A DNA stretch of 64,000 nt from the NCBI RefSeq assembly GCF_013282215.1, contig NZ_CP048103.1, forward strand, positions 2,790,001 through 2,854,000. The letters run 5' to 3'. How positions within the stretch are numbered: position 1 is the first letter of the stretch; every line of letters begins with the position of its first letter. The notes beneath the pieces were generated by a model. It was not told the DNA's origin, did not search any database, and was given only the letters and a program-made list of their open reading frames with translations. Positions 17,981 to 26,182 of the stretch are shown here, one piece after another. The DNA is from Kroppenstedtia eburnea. Lineage in GTDB: Bacteria; Bacillota; Bacilli; Thermoactinomycetales; DSM-45169. Made by a program: the position numbers and the translations under genes.

Positions 17981-18517
17981 ATGATGAAACCACCCAGGGA
18001 TGATCACCGAGGAAATGAGCGAAAAGCCGCCCGTTCGCCTCAGTTGACCCCTTCTGTCCAACCCCGACAGATGGAAGAGATCCGCCACCTTGCCCGGGAG
18101 ATCACTGCCGCCACTTCCAAGATGGAGAGATGGATGGAAGCGATGACCAAACTGAGCCATGCCATTGAAGACAAGAAAGCCTTGCAGGAGGTGATTGGGA
18201 CCATCGCCAAAATGAAGTCGAAAGCCAATTCCAACTCCACCGACTTCACCGGAAAAATCGCGGCAGAAAAAAAAGATAACAACCCCGGTAAAAGTGCGAC
18301 ACCCAGTCCCAACAGCGGGGGAAAAGGGGGCTCAAAATCTTCCCCATCCTCCGGCGAGGGAAAAGGTGGCGGCGCTGCTGACGGACATAAGCCCTTTTCC
18401 CAGGACGGTGACAGCCTTTACGATCTGATCAATGCACCGGGGATGACAAAAATCGTGGACAATGTGATGAAAGTGAGGCAGGTTAGACAACAGAGCAGAA
18501 GAAGAAACCGGAACTGA
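17981..18517 (+). CDS. Hypothetical protein with disordered Gly/Ser-rich linker
   Basis: This is a 178-residue hydrophilic protein. Residues 30-80 are predicted helical (QMEEIRHLAREITAATSKMERWMEAM). A low-complexity Gly/Ser/Lys linker follows at about 100-135. The C-terminal helix has LYDLINAPGMTKIVDNVMKVRQVR. The start follows AAGGAGCGAGTGA. No family is recognised. The layout of two helical ends around a linker would suit a structural spore or membrane-adaptor protein, but this is a guess. Confidence 0.65.
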   Translation: MMKPPRDDHRGNERKAARSPQLTPSVQPRQMEEIRHLAREITAATSKMERWMEAMTKLSHAIEDKKALQEVIGTIAKMKSKANSNSTDFTGKIAAEKKDNNPGKSATPSPNSGGKGGSKSSPSSGEGKGGGAADGHKPFSQDGDSLYDLINAPGMTKIVDNVMKVRQVRQQSRRRNRN

Positions 18518-18526
18518 ATGTCTCGA

Positions 18527-18556
18527 ACCGGGCTGCACTCCCGCGGCCCGTTTTTC
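18527..18556 (+). terminator. Terminator of the gene at 17981
   Basis: CGGGC and GCCCG pair across a GC-rich loop and are followed by TTTTTCT, between two convergent genes. Confidence 0.55.
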
Positions 18557-18924
18557 TATCGTGAACGCTTTTTCTTCTTCCCTTTCCCCCGGGCTTTTTT
18601 CTCCGGCACGGTCCCCAATCCTTCGCCGATCCTACGTGCCTGCTCTTCCGAGATCCACTCCCGGTCGACCAAACCGGTTAATGCTTGTTCCGGACGCCCG
18701 GCGCCGATGACCGTATCCATCAGTTCTTTCATCTCCTTATTTCCCAAGGGGACACCGGTCAACCGGCGGATATATTCAAAAAAGCCATCCAACCCTTGAC
18801 GGTGGTAACTTTTTTTCGCATCTTCCAAAATCCCATCCAGTATCTTGTCATTCACCACATGATATCCGACCAAGCTGTTGATCAGGTCGGCGAAATCCTT
18901 CTTTGACGGTCCGGTGCCTGTCAA
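18556..18924 (-). CDS. Hypothetical protein
   Basis: This is a protein of about 122 residues using a TTG at 18922-18924, chosen because AGAGGAGGTG lies 7 bp upstream. It is helical and basic at the C-terminus (KKARGKGKKKKRSR). The central part reads YIRRLTGVPLGNKEMKELMDTVIGAGRPEQALTGLVDREWISEEQARRIGEGLG when joined from adjacent pieces. No known family is recognised. Confidence 0.65.
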   Translation of the reverse strand: MTGTGPSKKDFADLINSLVGYHVVNDKILDGILEDAKKSYHRQGLDGFFEYIRRLTGVPLGNKEMKELMDTVIGAGRPEQALTGLVDREWISEEQARRIGEGLGTVPEKKARGKGKKKKRSR

Positions 18925-19046
18925 AGATCCGCACCTCCTCTGATTGATGCAATCTGTATGCCGGCGCCCCATATATCATAGTTGTATGTGGAGATGCGGG
19001 CTTTGCACATGACAAACACCCAGCGCCCGGGAAAAGGGGCAGACGC

Positions 19047-19184
19047 CTAGAAGCGTTGTGATTTAGTGCGTTTGAAGGCGGTCGGGATTGGGTTTCACAT
19101 TCCATTCCGTTGTTCTTCCGAGCCAAAGTCATTCCATGTGAAACCCAACCCTCCCTGTGAATGGCTTTTTCACAACGCTTCTAG
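19047..19184 (+). repeat. MITE-like repeat, copy 4 (complete reference copy)
   Basis: This 138-bp copy is bounded by perfect 15-bp inverted repeats, CTAGAAGCGTTGTGA and TCACAACGCTTCTAG. The core arms GGGTTTCACAT and ATGTGAAACCC flank a spacer ending in GAGCCAAAGTCATTCC. It is the clearest example of the type A element. Confidence 0.88.
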
Positions 19185-19347
19185 AAGCATTGTGATTTAG
19201 TGCGTTTGAAGGCGGTCGGGATTGGGTTTCACATTTCGTTCCGCTGTTCTTACGAGCCAAAGTCACTCCATGTGAAACCCAACCCTCCCTCTGTTACTCT
19301 CACAACGTCTCACATTCCACGGAAATTGAATTGACCTGCCACGCCCT
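19181..19347 (+). repeat. MITE-like repeat, copy 5 (tandem, chimeric ends)
   Basis: It shares its first CTAG with the end of copy 4, so the junction reads AACGCTTCTAGAAGCATT, a near-perfect palindrome. The right end, GACCTGCCACGCCCTAA, is type B. A further type A fragment (AAAGCGTTGTGATTCTGGG) follows immediately. The rest of the gap to 19456 contains a short hairpin (GGACTGT ... ACAGTCC, 19378-19416) of unknown role. Confidence 0.82.
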
Positions 19348-19455
19348 AAAAAGCGTTGTGATTCTGGGCGTTCAAGGTGGACTGTGGGGTGTTTACCCAC
19401 CGTACCCAAGACAGTCCGGTGGTGGTTTTCCCGATCATCGATGCGCCGGTCCAAT

Positions 19456-19498
19456 AAAAAAAGCTGTTGGCATCAAATAGATGCCAACAGCTTTTTTT
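19456..19498. terminator. Bidirectional terminator next to the gene at 19500
   Basis: AAAAAAGCTGTTGGCATC pairs perfectly with GATGCCAACAGCTTTTTT over a 5-nt loop, an unusually long symmetric terminator. Confidence 0.92.
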
Positions 19499-19499
19499 A

Positions 19500-20039
19500 T
19501 CAAAGGGATCTGTCGGGGTTGAGCAGCTTCTTGAAATCGGGGGGGATGCTGCAACCTCCCCCGGTAAATTCCACGTCCCGTCCGACATCTCCCCCCTGTT
19601 CCCAAAATTCCACCACACACTCCAACGGATTGGGCACCCTTTGTGTCGGAGCCAAAAACAGGGTGATTTCCCGGGATTGCTCCTCTTCTGCCGCAAAGGT
19701 GGCATAATAAACAGGGTAGCTGACCACCTGACCCTCCACCTCGATATCAAAGCGCATCTCATGGCTGAGGATCAGCCCGGAGAAAGGTCGGGAGAATGAT
19801 TGCTGTTCTCCATCCTCGGAACGGGCAGTCACCTCCACCCGGTCCCTTTCCTCATCCACACTGACAGATTCTGCTGTTCCGTAAATATATACCGCTTCCT
19901 GGAACGTATCCAAAAACCCCGCCATCATCGGGGCCTCATCCGTCATCATCTTTTTCAACAGACGTTCCAGTTCAGGTGCGGTCATCTCCCGTATGGAAGC
20001 CTGAAAATTGATTACGTTTGCATGGGGGAAAATACGCAT
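19500..20039 (-). CDS. Hypothetical protein
   Basis: This is a 179-residue soluble acidic protein. The start follows GAGAGGAGCAGACCC. The sequence has alternating strands (VSVDEERDRVEVTARSEDG, EITLFLAPTQRVPNPLECVV) and no recognised motif. A strong terminator follows. It lies just downstream of the acyl-CoA synthetase gene's stop on the same region but reads towards the repeats. Confidence 0.7.
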   Translation of the reverse strand: MRIFPHANVINFQASIREMTAPELERLLKKMMTDEAPMMAGFLDTFQEAVYIYGTAESVSVDEERDRVEVTARSEDGEQQSFSRPFSGLILSHEMRFDIEVEGQVVSYPVYYATFAAEEEQSREITLFLAPTQRVPNPLECVVEFWEQGGDVGRDVEFTGGGCSIPPDFKKLLNPDRSL

Positions 20040-20093
20040 GGGTCTGCTCCTCTCTGCGATTCCCCCAGATTATATCGCAGCCGGACATCCCGT

Positions 20094-21671
20094 TCAAGGT
20101 TGCACACGTTTCCGCTCATATTCCCGATTGCGAAGTTCCACCCGCCGAATCTTGCCACTGGTCGTTTTGGGAAGATCAGTGACAAAGTCGATTTCCCGGG
20201 GGTATTTATAAGGGGCTGTCACTTTTTTCACGTGTTCCTGCAACTGGCGCACCAGTTCATCAGAAGGATCCCGCCCCTCTTTCAAAACGACGAAGGCTTT
20301 CACGATGGCGCCCCGGACCGGATCCGGGCTGGCCACCACGGCGCATTCCCGGACGGCGGGGTGCTTGACGAGAGCATCCTCCACTTCAAAGGGACCAATG
20401 GTGTAACCTGAACTGATGATGATATCATCGGAACGACCTTCAAACCAAAGGTATCCGTCTTCATCTTGTCTGGCCTGGTCTCCGGTCAGGTACCATTCCC
20501 CGCGAAAGGCTCTGTCTGTTCGTTCAGGATCTTGGTAATAACCTTTGAACAGGGCGGGAGCATCCCTGTGAACAGCAATGTCCCCCACTTCCCCCACCGG
20601 GACCGGATCGCCGTTCTCATCGATCAGGGTCACCCGGTTTCCCGGGGTGGGTTTGCCCATCGAACCCGGTTTGATTTCCATTCCCTCCAAAGTTGCCGCG
20701 AGGAGAGTGTTTTCCGTCTGTCCATACCCATCCCGGACCTGGATGTTGAAATAGCGCCGAAAGGTTTCAATCACCTCCCGGTTCAGGGGTTCTCCGGCAC
20801 TGACGGCACTCCGGAGACTGCTCAGACGATACCGCTCCAAGTCATCCGCCTTGGCCATCATCCGATATTCCGTCGGAGTGCAGCAAAGTACATTGACTTG
20901 ATACTCCTCGATCAGAGAGAGATATCTGGAAGCATCAAAGCGTCCTTGATACACCAACCCGGTGGCGCCACTTCCCAGGGTGGAAATAAAAGGGCTCCAC
21001 ACCCACTTGGCCCAGCCCGGGCCCGCAGTGGCCCAAACCGTGTCTCCCGGCCGGACACCCAGCCATTGCCGGGCGGCGACCGCTTGATGGGCAACAGCCC
21101 AGCTGTGATGGTGGATCACTCCCTTCGGCCCCCCTGTGGTGCCCGAAGTGTAGGAGATAAAAGCCACATCATCACTTCGCGTTTTCGGCAACTCCACGTC
21201 GGTCACTCCGGCACCCAATCGGCTGAAAGACTCCCAACCTTCCACATTTCCCCCATGCACCCATCCATACCGGAGTCTGGTGCAGTTTTCCCTCGCCGTC
21301 TCCACCCGTTCCCGCAGGGATGAATCAAAAATGACCGCCTGGGCTTGCGCATGGCGGATGCGGTAGGATATGTCTGAAGGCTGGAGCATTTCCGAACCCG
21401 GCAACACGGCCAAACCCGCCTTCAAAGCACCCAGATATGCCACATAAGCCTCGGGGATCCGCGGAAGCAGAATCATGATCCGATCTCCTTTTTGAAGACC
21501 GGACGCCAACAATCCCCGGGCGACTCGATCCGACTCTTCTTTCAATTCCAAATAGGATACGTCCCGTTTCTCCCCCCGGTCATTTTCCCAACGGATGGCC
21601 ACCCGGCCGGTCTCCGCGTGCCGATCCACATCCATCGCCATGTTGTAATATTCAGGAATAAACAATTGCAA
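20094..21671 (-). CDS. Acyl-CoA synthetase (AMP-forming), YtcI-like
   Basis: This is a 525-residue adenylate-forming enzyme that activates a carboxylic acid to its CoA thioester via an acyl-AMP. The AMP-binding loop is ISYTSGTTGGPKGVIHH. DGYGQTEN, YLTGDQA, GRSDDIIISSGYTIGPFEVE and the C-terminal PKTTSGKIRR (catalytic lysine) follow in order. The TTG at 21669-21671 is chosen because GGGAGG lies just upstream; the open frame runs further back into a repeat and is not coding there. It is most like the Bacillus YtcI/medium-chain ligase group; substrate is not determinable from sequence. Confidence 0.92.
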   Translation of the reverse strand: MQLFIPEYYNMAMDVDRHAETGRVAIRWENDRGEKRDVSYLELKEESDRVARGLLASGLQKGDRIMILLPRIPEAYVAYLGALKAGLAVLPGSEMLQPSDISYRIRHAQAQAVIFDSSLRERVETARENCTRLRYGWVHGGNVEGWESFSRLGAGVTDVELPKTRSDDVAFISYTSGTTGGPKGVIHHHSWAVAHQAVAARQWLGVRPGDTVWATAGPGWAKWVWSPFISTLGSGATGLVYQGRFDASRYLSLIEEYQVNVLCCTPTEYRMMAKADDLERYRLSSLRSAVSAGEPLNREVIETFRRYFNIQVRDGYGQTENTLLAATLEGMEIKPGSMGKPTPGNRVTLIDENGDPVPVGEVGDIAVHRDAPALFKGYYQDPERTDRAFRGEWYLTGDQARQDEDGYLWFEGRSDDIIISSGYTIGPFEVEDALVKHPAVRECAVVASPDPVRGAIVKAFVVLKEGRDPSDELVRQLQEHVKKVTAPYKYPREIDFVTDLPKTTSGKIRRVELRNREYERKRVQP

Positions 21672-21744
21672 GCCTGCTCCCTCCCAGAAGCGGTTTGTCC
21701 CAGGATTATTTTGGGCGGAAGACCGTGTACGACCCTCTTTACGA

Positions 21745-21911
21745 GGGCGTGTCTGATCAATCTTGGTCCGGGGCCGGGCCGGTCGGGATGGGGTTTCACA
21801 TGTCCTTCCGTTGTTCTGACCAGCCAAAGTCTCCATGTGAAACCCCACCCTCCCTCTGTTGTTCTCACAGCGCGTCTCACATTCCTGCGGAAACTTGATT
21901 ACCAGACACAT
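21745..21911 (+). repeat. MITE-like repeat, copy 6 (type B ends)
   Basis: The left end is GGGCGTGTCTGATCAA and the right end is TTGATTACCAGACACA. The core is GGGGTTTCACAT ... ATGTGAAACCCC. It lies in the 435-bp gap upstream of the acyl-CoA synthetase, which otherwise holds no gene. Confidence 0.82.
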
Positions 21912-22047
21912 CTGAGTCATGACTGAGATCGCGTCATCGGTCACAACATCGACCCCCTGTTCACGGTCCATTTTCCGGTTAAGCAACAACCCTGGGTTTG
22001 TCTATTTTTCGACATTCCTCCCCTGTTTTCCTTTTGCCTAACAGTGG

Positions 22048-22072
22048 AAAAGGCAGCGGTGAACCCGCTGCC
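22048..22072 (-). terminator. Terminator of the alpha/beta SASP gene
   Basis: GGCAGCGG and CCGCTGCC pair over a 5-nt loop; TTTTCC follows on the minus strand. Confidence 0.75.
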
Positions 22073-22107
22073 CGAATTTCATACCAGGTTATTCAGTTCA
22101 AAGACCT

Positions 22108-22326
22108 TTACTTTACACCGCCACCCAGTTGTTGTTCGGCCAGGGCAACCAGACGTTTGGTGATTTCACCCCCAACAGAACCGTTGGCACGGGAGGTGGT
22201 ATCGGCACCCAGTTGAACGCCGAATTCAGAAGCGATTTCGTACTTCATCTGGTCAAGAGCCTGGGCGGCACCGGCGACCAGCAATTGGTTGGTGTTACGC
22301 TCGCGGTTGTTTTGTTGTTGTTGCAT
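22108..22326 (-). CDS. Alpha/beta-type small acid-soluble spore protein
   Basis: This 72-residue protein has the two conserved SASP blocks: [20 protein letters not shown], which includes the GPR protease site EIASEFG, and [20 protein letters not shown]. Such proteins coat spore DNA and protect it from UV and heat (known). The start follows GGAGGTGAAACCGAGG. It is monocistronic. Confidence 0.96.
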   Translation of the reverse strand: MQQQQNNRERNTNQLLVAGAAQALDQMKYEIASEFGVQLGADTTSRANGSVGGEITKRLVALAEQQLGGGVK

Positions 22327-22697
22327 CCTCGGTTTCACCTCCTTGTGGATGGTACTCTTATATTGCTTAGAATCGGAACTTGCAATGCGTGTGAAATTCT
22401 GGAATGGTGATAGGCGCCGCGCAAGGATCAATCCGGGGATTCTCCGCATAGGATATCCTAAAACGGAAGCAATACAACGAAGACCCTTGCCCCCATACTC
22501 CCTTCCGCAAAACTTCCCGCCGGGAAGGATGGCACCCTTCATCCCGGAGGTTCAGACCAGGCAGTGCCTGTGTAAAGGTCGCTCGATCAGTGCACGACTC
22601 CCCTTCCAAATTCCGGTTAATCAACAGCCATTCCTGAAGTTTTTTGGAACGGGTCTTATAACCCCTCTCTTTACCAATTCCAGCGAGGTGTTGTCCG
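22327..22697. other. Intergenic stretch, no gene seen
   Basis: These 371 bp contain the upstream region of the SASP gene (minus strand) and of the CotJB-like gene (plus strand). Several GC-rich inverted segments are visible, such as GAAGGATGGCACCCTTC near 22.5 kb, but I recognise no riboswitch or RNA family. Confidence 0.35.
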
Positions 22698-22913
22698 TTG
22701 ACCCAAGATTATTATCGGCTGCTCGGCGAACTCCAAACCATCGATTTTTTTCTGTCGGAAATCAATATGTATCTGGACAGCCATCCCCAGGATGCCACTG
22801 CCCTTGAACGTCAACAACAATACCAGCGGATCCGACAGGAACTCGACAGGGAATACCAGGGATGTATCCGCCTCTTACATTCAGCGCAACAGCAATTGGC
22901 CACCAAAAAATGA
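22698..22913 (+). CDS. CotJB-like spore coat protein
   Basis: This 71-residue protein matches the CotJB pattern: YYRLLGELQTIDFFLSEINM followed by YLDSHPQDATALERQQQYQ, with the diagnostic YLDxHPxD. The TTG at 22698 is chosen because GAGGTG lies 7 bp before it. In Bacillus CotJB is encoded with CotJA and CotJC; here neither partner is adjacent. It has its own terminator. A coat role is inferred from the family. Confidence 0.8.
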   Translation: MTQDYYRLLGELQTIDFFLSEINMYLDSHPQDATALERQQQYQRIRQELDREYQGCIRLLHSAQQQLATKK

Positions 22914-22960
22914 AGATGGCGCCATCCCGGCGCCATGCAATGGTTCGATCCACTTTTCAG

Positions 22961-22999
22961 AACAGGCAGTCCACCATCTCCGGACAGCCTGTTTTTTTT
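22961..22999 (+). terminator. Terminator of the CotJB-like gene
   Basis: AACAGGCAGTCC and GGACAGCCTGTT pair with one mismatch, followed by a long T run. Confidence 0.85.
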
Positions 23000-23435
23000 A
23001 TTTTTTTTCTTCATCCTGAAAGTTACTTTGTCTCATCTTGCGAACCAGGACGGAGGAGCGGAAGGTCCGGTACATTTGACCCGCATCCACCGCAGTCCAC
23101 AACCTGGTACCTGCAAGAATGAGGTTTTTATTCTCAGCAAAACGTATGTAATCGTATGTCTCCAGACGCTTTAGAACTTGTTTCCATTGATGTGTTGTCC
23201 CCAAATGCTCATTGAAGAGACGGTGTACCTGATCCAAATTCACCCCCGACGTCCCGGTGTCCAAATCGGGGTCCAGCCGTGGATAAATAAGCAATCCCCA
23301 CAAAATGACGAGAGAGGCCCTGGAAATTTCATCCCAGTCTTTATGAACGGCCGGCCGGGAACGCGAATTCCGCTCCGGACCGACAGACCGGGAGATCAAC
23401 AAAGAACTGAATTCCTTGGCGTATGATTGGGACAT
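22998..23435 (-). CDS. Hypothetical protein
   Basis: This is a 145-residue soluble protein. The ATG follows AAGAAGGTGTAAAAAGAA. It contains ISRASLVILWGLLIYPRLD and a C-terminal stretch HQWKQVLKRLETYDYIRFAENKNLILAG that could form a winged-helix-like domain. No family is recognised. Its stop overlaps the T run of the opposing terminator. Confidence 0.65.
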   Translation of the reverse strand: MSQSYAKEFSSLLISRSVGPERNSRSRPAVHKDWDEISRASLVILWGLLIYPRLDPDLDTGTSGVNLDQVHRLFNEHLGTTHQWKQVLKRLETYDYIRFAENKNLILAGTRLWTAVDAGQMYRTFRSSVLVRKMRQSNFQDEEKK

Positions 23436-23801
23436 TTCTTTTTACACCTTCTTTCGATCCCGACAGTTCTTTATGATAATCTCTGCTCTTATTCCTTTTA
23501 TGACCATCATAGAGTATGTTTATACTAAAAATGGATAAAATAAGTCAAATATGCTTCATCCCCCGATTTTTGAGCAGATCAAGCCGGGAGGCAAGCCTGT
23601 TGATCAGCAACAGGCGGGGAACCTTTCCAACACTCATTTCCCGATCAACAACCCTCCAAACGTTACCAGACCTCGCAATCAATCAAATCCAGGAAATGAT
23701 TTCTATTTATTCCCTTCGTTTTTTATGAGATTTTGGTGGATAACGGTATTTCTTTTTTGTTATATTATTTAGTATAGAATGTTATCGAGAGGAGGATCCC
23801 T
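23436..23801. other. AT-rich intergenic stretch upstream of the RsfA-like gene
   Basis: This 366-bp region is clearly richer in A and T than its surroundings, especially 23690-23790. A plus-strand frame at 23551-23772 has no ribosome-binding site and I do not accept it. Promoter elements for the downstream regulator probably lie here, but I cannot assign a sigma factor. Confidence 0.4.
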
Positions 23802-24590
23802 TTGTTCGATACAAAAAAAGGAAAGTACACCGAGGAAGAGAATGGACGGATTATTCAAAAGGTTAATGAAGGTAATGAAAAAGGAATCCGCGAGCGGGTG
23901 ATTTTAAAAGAGTTGTCCGATGAACTGAATCGCGGTTTCGCTGGAATTATGTCCCATGTACGAAAGTTACGTAAGCAATATCCCGAAAAATTTCATTCAA
24001 CGGGGCGGCTGGGTCAATCTACAGAACAGCGATTGAACAGTTGGACGGAAAAAGAGGAAGAAGTGGTGATCCAAACGGTCAATCGCTTTCTGGATCGGGG
24101 CCAGCCGCTTTCAGCCGCGATCGCCCAGCTGGAAAAAGAGTTGAATCGTACCCAGGGTGCCGTCTACCAACGGATTTACACTCTTCGTCGCAGATCTCCC
24201 GAACGCTTCAACCGGATGCCCGAACCCCGTGCCAAACATAAAAAAGAATGGCAATACCAACGGTCCCTCGTCCGAAACCTGGAGGGAAACGATTCCATTG
24301 GCAAAGGGGAAACTGCCGCTTCTTTGGAAAACATCCCGTCTTCCCTTCCATCCCTTCATTCCCAGCTGCAATCTTCAGCCTCCCTATCCGAGGAAGAAAT
24401 GGTGCTCAAAGCTTTTGAACGCCGCTTTGGCAAATTGAACAATTTCACCCGAAACAAGCTGCTCACCTTGATGGGAAAATATGGACACACCCGGGTTTCC
24501 ATCGCCCTGTTCAGTATTCAGGACGACAAAGAGTTTCCCGTTGCCGTCGCTGAATTTTTGGAACAGTATTTGAAGCGGGACTTTGTTTAA
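23802..24590 (+). CDS. RsfA-like Myb-domain transcriptional regulator
   Basis: This 262-residue protein has two SANT/Myb-like units, GKYTEEENGRIIQKVNEG (about 7-55) and SWTEKEEEVVIQTVNRFLDR (about 80-125). Both are followed by helices ending in QYPEKFH and RSPERFN. This doubled arrangement is typical of RsfA/YlbO prespore regulators. The TTG at 23802 follows GAGAGGAGG. A coiled C-terminal domain follows (ERRFGKLNNFTRNKLLTLMGKYG). In Bacillus RsfA modulates sigma-F-dependent genes; the same role is inferred here. Confidence 0.85.
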   Translation: MFDTKKGKYTEEENGRIIQKVNEGNEKGIRERVILKELSDELNRGFAGIMSHVRKLRKQYPEKFHSTGRLGQSTEQRLNSWTEKEEEVVIQTVNRFLDRGQPLSAAIAQLEKELNRTQGAVYQRIYTLRRRSPERFNRMPEPRAKHKKEWQYQRSLVRNLEGNDSIGKGETAASLENIPSSLPSLHSQLQSSASLSEEEMVLKAFERRFGKLNNFTRNKLLTLMGKYGHTRVSIALFSIQDDKEFPVAVAEFLEQYLKRDFV

Positions 24591-24630
24591 AAAAAGTACG
24601 GATTCCCTGATTAGGAATCCGTACTTTTTT
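24590..24630. terminator. Bidirectional terminator between rsfA-like and minE
   Basis: AAAAAAGTACGGATTCC and GGAATCCGTACTTTTTT form a perfect 17-bp symmetric stem with a 7-nt loop, serving both convergent genes. Confidence 0.92.
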
Positions 24631-24895
24631 CCTCCTGATTTTCCCTCAGACGGACTGGAATACTGGCATTCAAAACCGTCGTGTTATCCCGTTGTCTGGA
24701 TTGAGGCCGAATCTCCACTTCACCGACCACGTCATAACCAAATTCGTCACACAATTCGATCAGACGACCTTGAAACATTTTCAGTTTACGCTCATCAATA
24801 TCGGATCGTTGATAACTGAGCACCAATGACAGCCGGTCATCAGCCGTCGCGGCAGTTGGCCGTTCCTTCTCTTTATTGAAGATATTAAAAACCAC
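24611..24895 (-). CDS. minE: Cell division topological specificity factor MinE
   Basis: This protein of about 94 residues fits MinE in length and pattern: an N-terminal hydrophobic start (VVFNIFNKEKE) and DDRLSLVLSYQRSD, corresponding to the MinD-binding anti-MinCD helix. LIELCDEFGYD and a strand-forming end (VLNASIPVRL) follow. MinE stimulates the MinD ATPase and drives pole-to-pole oscillation (known). The GTG at 24893-24895 is chosen because GAGGTGA lies 5 bp upstream. It follows minD on the same strand with a gap of about 120 bp. minC is absent from the window. Confidence 0.85.
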   Translation of the reverse strand: MVFNIFNKEKERPTAATADDRLSLVLSYQRSDIDERKLKMFQGRLIELCDEFGYDVVGEVEIRPQSRQRDNTTVLNASIPVRLRENQEEKSTDS

Positions 24896-25018
24896 TTCAT
24901 TCACCTCGTCTCAGGGCTGCTGATTAACCGGAAAACAGTCATCGGAAACAAAACGGACCTTTCGCTTCCCTGCTTCTCACTAAATATGGCTAATCAACAC
25001 GCCTGACTCGTCCTTCAC

Positions 25019-25819
25019 TCAGGCAATGTGGAAAATGCGCTTGATCCGATTGATGAGACTTGACTCCTCCAACTCCAGGAAAGGGACTTCCTCCCCGTTG
25101 ATCCTGCGGGCGATGTTGTTGAAAGCCCGGCCCGCCGTCGATTTGTCATCAAGCACCACCGGTTCCCCCGTATTGGAAGAACGGATGATCCGGCGATCTT
25201 CGGGGACGATTCCCAACAGGTTGATCGCCAGGTGGTTTTGTACACGTTCCACACTCAACATATCTCCATCTCTCACCATTCCCGGCTGAACCCGGTTGAC
25301 CACCAAATCGATCTGATCCAGATTGGCGGACTCCAGAAGCCCGATCACCCGATCGGAATCCCGAACAGAGGGAATCTCCGGATTTACCACCAGGATGGCC
25401 CGGTCCGCCGGAGCGATCGCATTCCGGAATCCCCCTTCGATCCCCGCCGGGGAATCGATCAGGATGAATTCAAACTCATTCCTGAGCTCGTCCACCAAAT
25501 GCTTGACCTGAGCCGGGGTGACCTCCTCTTTGTACCGTGTCTGGGCGGCGGGCAGGAGAGCCAGATTGTCATATTCCTTATGGCTGACCAAAGATTGGCG
25601 GAGCTTGCTGGTCCCTTCGATTACATCCACAAGGTCATATACGATCCGGTTTTCCAAACCCAACATCAGATCCAGCTTCCGCAGACCGATATCGGTATCC
25701 ATAACACAAACCCGCCTTCCCAACTGGGCCAATGCCAAGCCGACCGAAGCGACGGTCGTCGATTTGCCCACACCGCCTTTGCCGCTAGTCACGGTGATCG
25801 CCACGGATTTCTGCTCCAT
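25019..25819 (-). CDS. minD: Septum site-determining ATPase MinD
   Basis: This is a 266-residue ParA-type ATPase. The deviant Walker A motif is VTSGKGGVGKSTT near the N-terminus; VMDTDIGLRKLDLMLGLENR and FILIDSPAGIEGGF (Walker B region) follow. The C-terminus, SSLINRIKRIFHIA, is the amphipathic membrane-targeting helix. MinD recruits MinC to block division at the poles (known). The ATG at 25817-25819 follows GAAAGGGG. minE lies downstream. Confidence 0.96.
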   Translation of the reverse strand: MEQKSVAITVTSGKGGVGKSTTVASVGLALAQLGRRVCVMDTDIGLRKLDLMLGLENRIVYDLVDVIEGTSKLRQSLVSHKEYDNLALLPAAQTRYKEEVTPAQVKHLVDELRNEFEFILIDSPAGIEGGFRNAIAPADRAILVVNPEIPSVRDSDRVIGLLESANLDQIDLVVNRVQPGMVRDGDMLSVERVQNHLAINLLGIVPEDRRIIRSSNTGEPVVLDDKSTAGRAFNNIARRINGEEVPFLELEESSLINRIKRIFHIA

Positions 25820-25859
25820 AACTCGTTGCCCCTTTCCCAGCCTGTCTATCTCCAACACC

Positions 25860-25991
25860 AGAAGCGTTTCGATTCAGTTGCATTCTGAGTCGGTCGGGAT
25901 TGGTTTTCACATTCCGTGCCAAAGTTCTGTTGGCCATAGACGCCATGTGAAACCCACCCCTCCCTGTGACCACTTTTTCACAACGTTTTGG
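25860..25991 (+). repeat. MITE-like repeat, copy 7 (degenerate)
   Basis: Degenerate type A ends (CAGAAGCGTTTCGA and TCACAACGTTTTGG) surround TTTTCACAT ... ATGTGAAACCC. It lies between minD and the YkvA gene. The spacer has diverged more than in other copies. The rest of 25820-26182 has a TTGACA-18-TGTTAT promoter-like match at 26108-26137 that leads to no clear gene. Confidence 0.7.
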
Positions 25992-26182
25992 ATGAGAGTC
26001 CAGAATTTTTCGTCGCCTGAATCAGCAAAACCGGAGGGTTTTCCGGATTTTGGATCGAAAGTTTGTGATCCAGTTTGAACCACTTGCTCTCAATTTGTAA
26101 TAATTGACACCCTGCAACAATTTTCTTTGTTATTGTATCAGATATTGGCCACCAAAAGAAGGGAGTTGATGGAATTCCTGTT

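Noticed and set aside
22327-22697. Riboswitch-like GC-rich region
   Set aside because: Several hairpins are possible but no conserved motif of a known riboswitch class was found.
23551-23772. Plus-strand frame with a hydrophobic end
   Set aside because: No ribosome-binding site; lies in the AT-rich region preceding the RsfA-like gene.
26108-26137. TTGACA-18-TGTTAT promoter-like match on the plus strand
   Set aside because: The only downstream plus-strand frame is ten codons long and antisense to the YkvA gene; probably chance.
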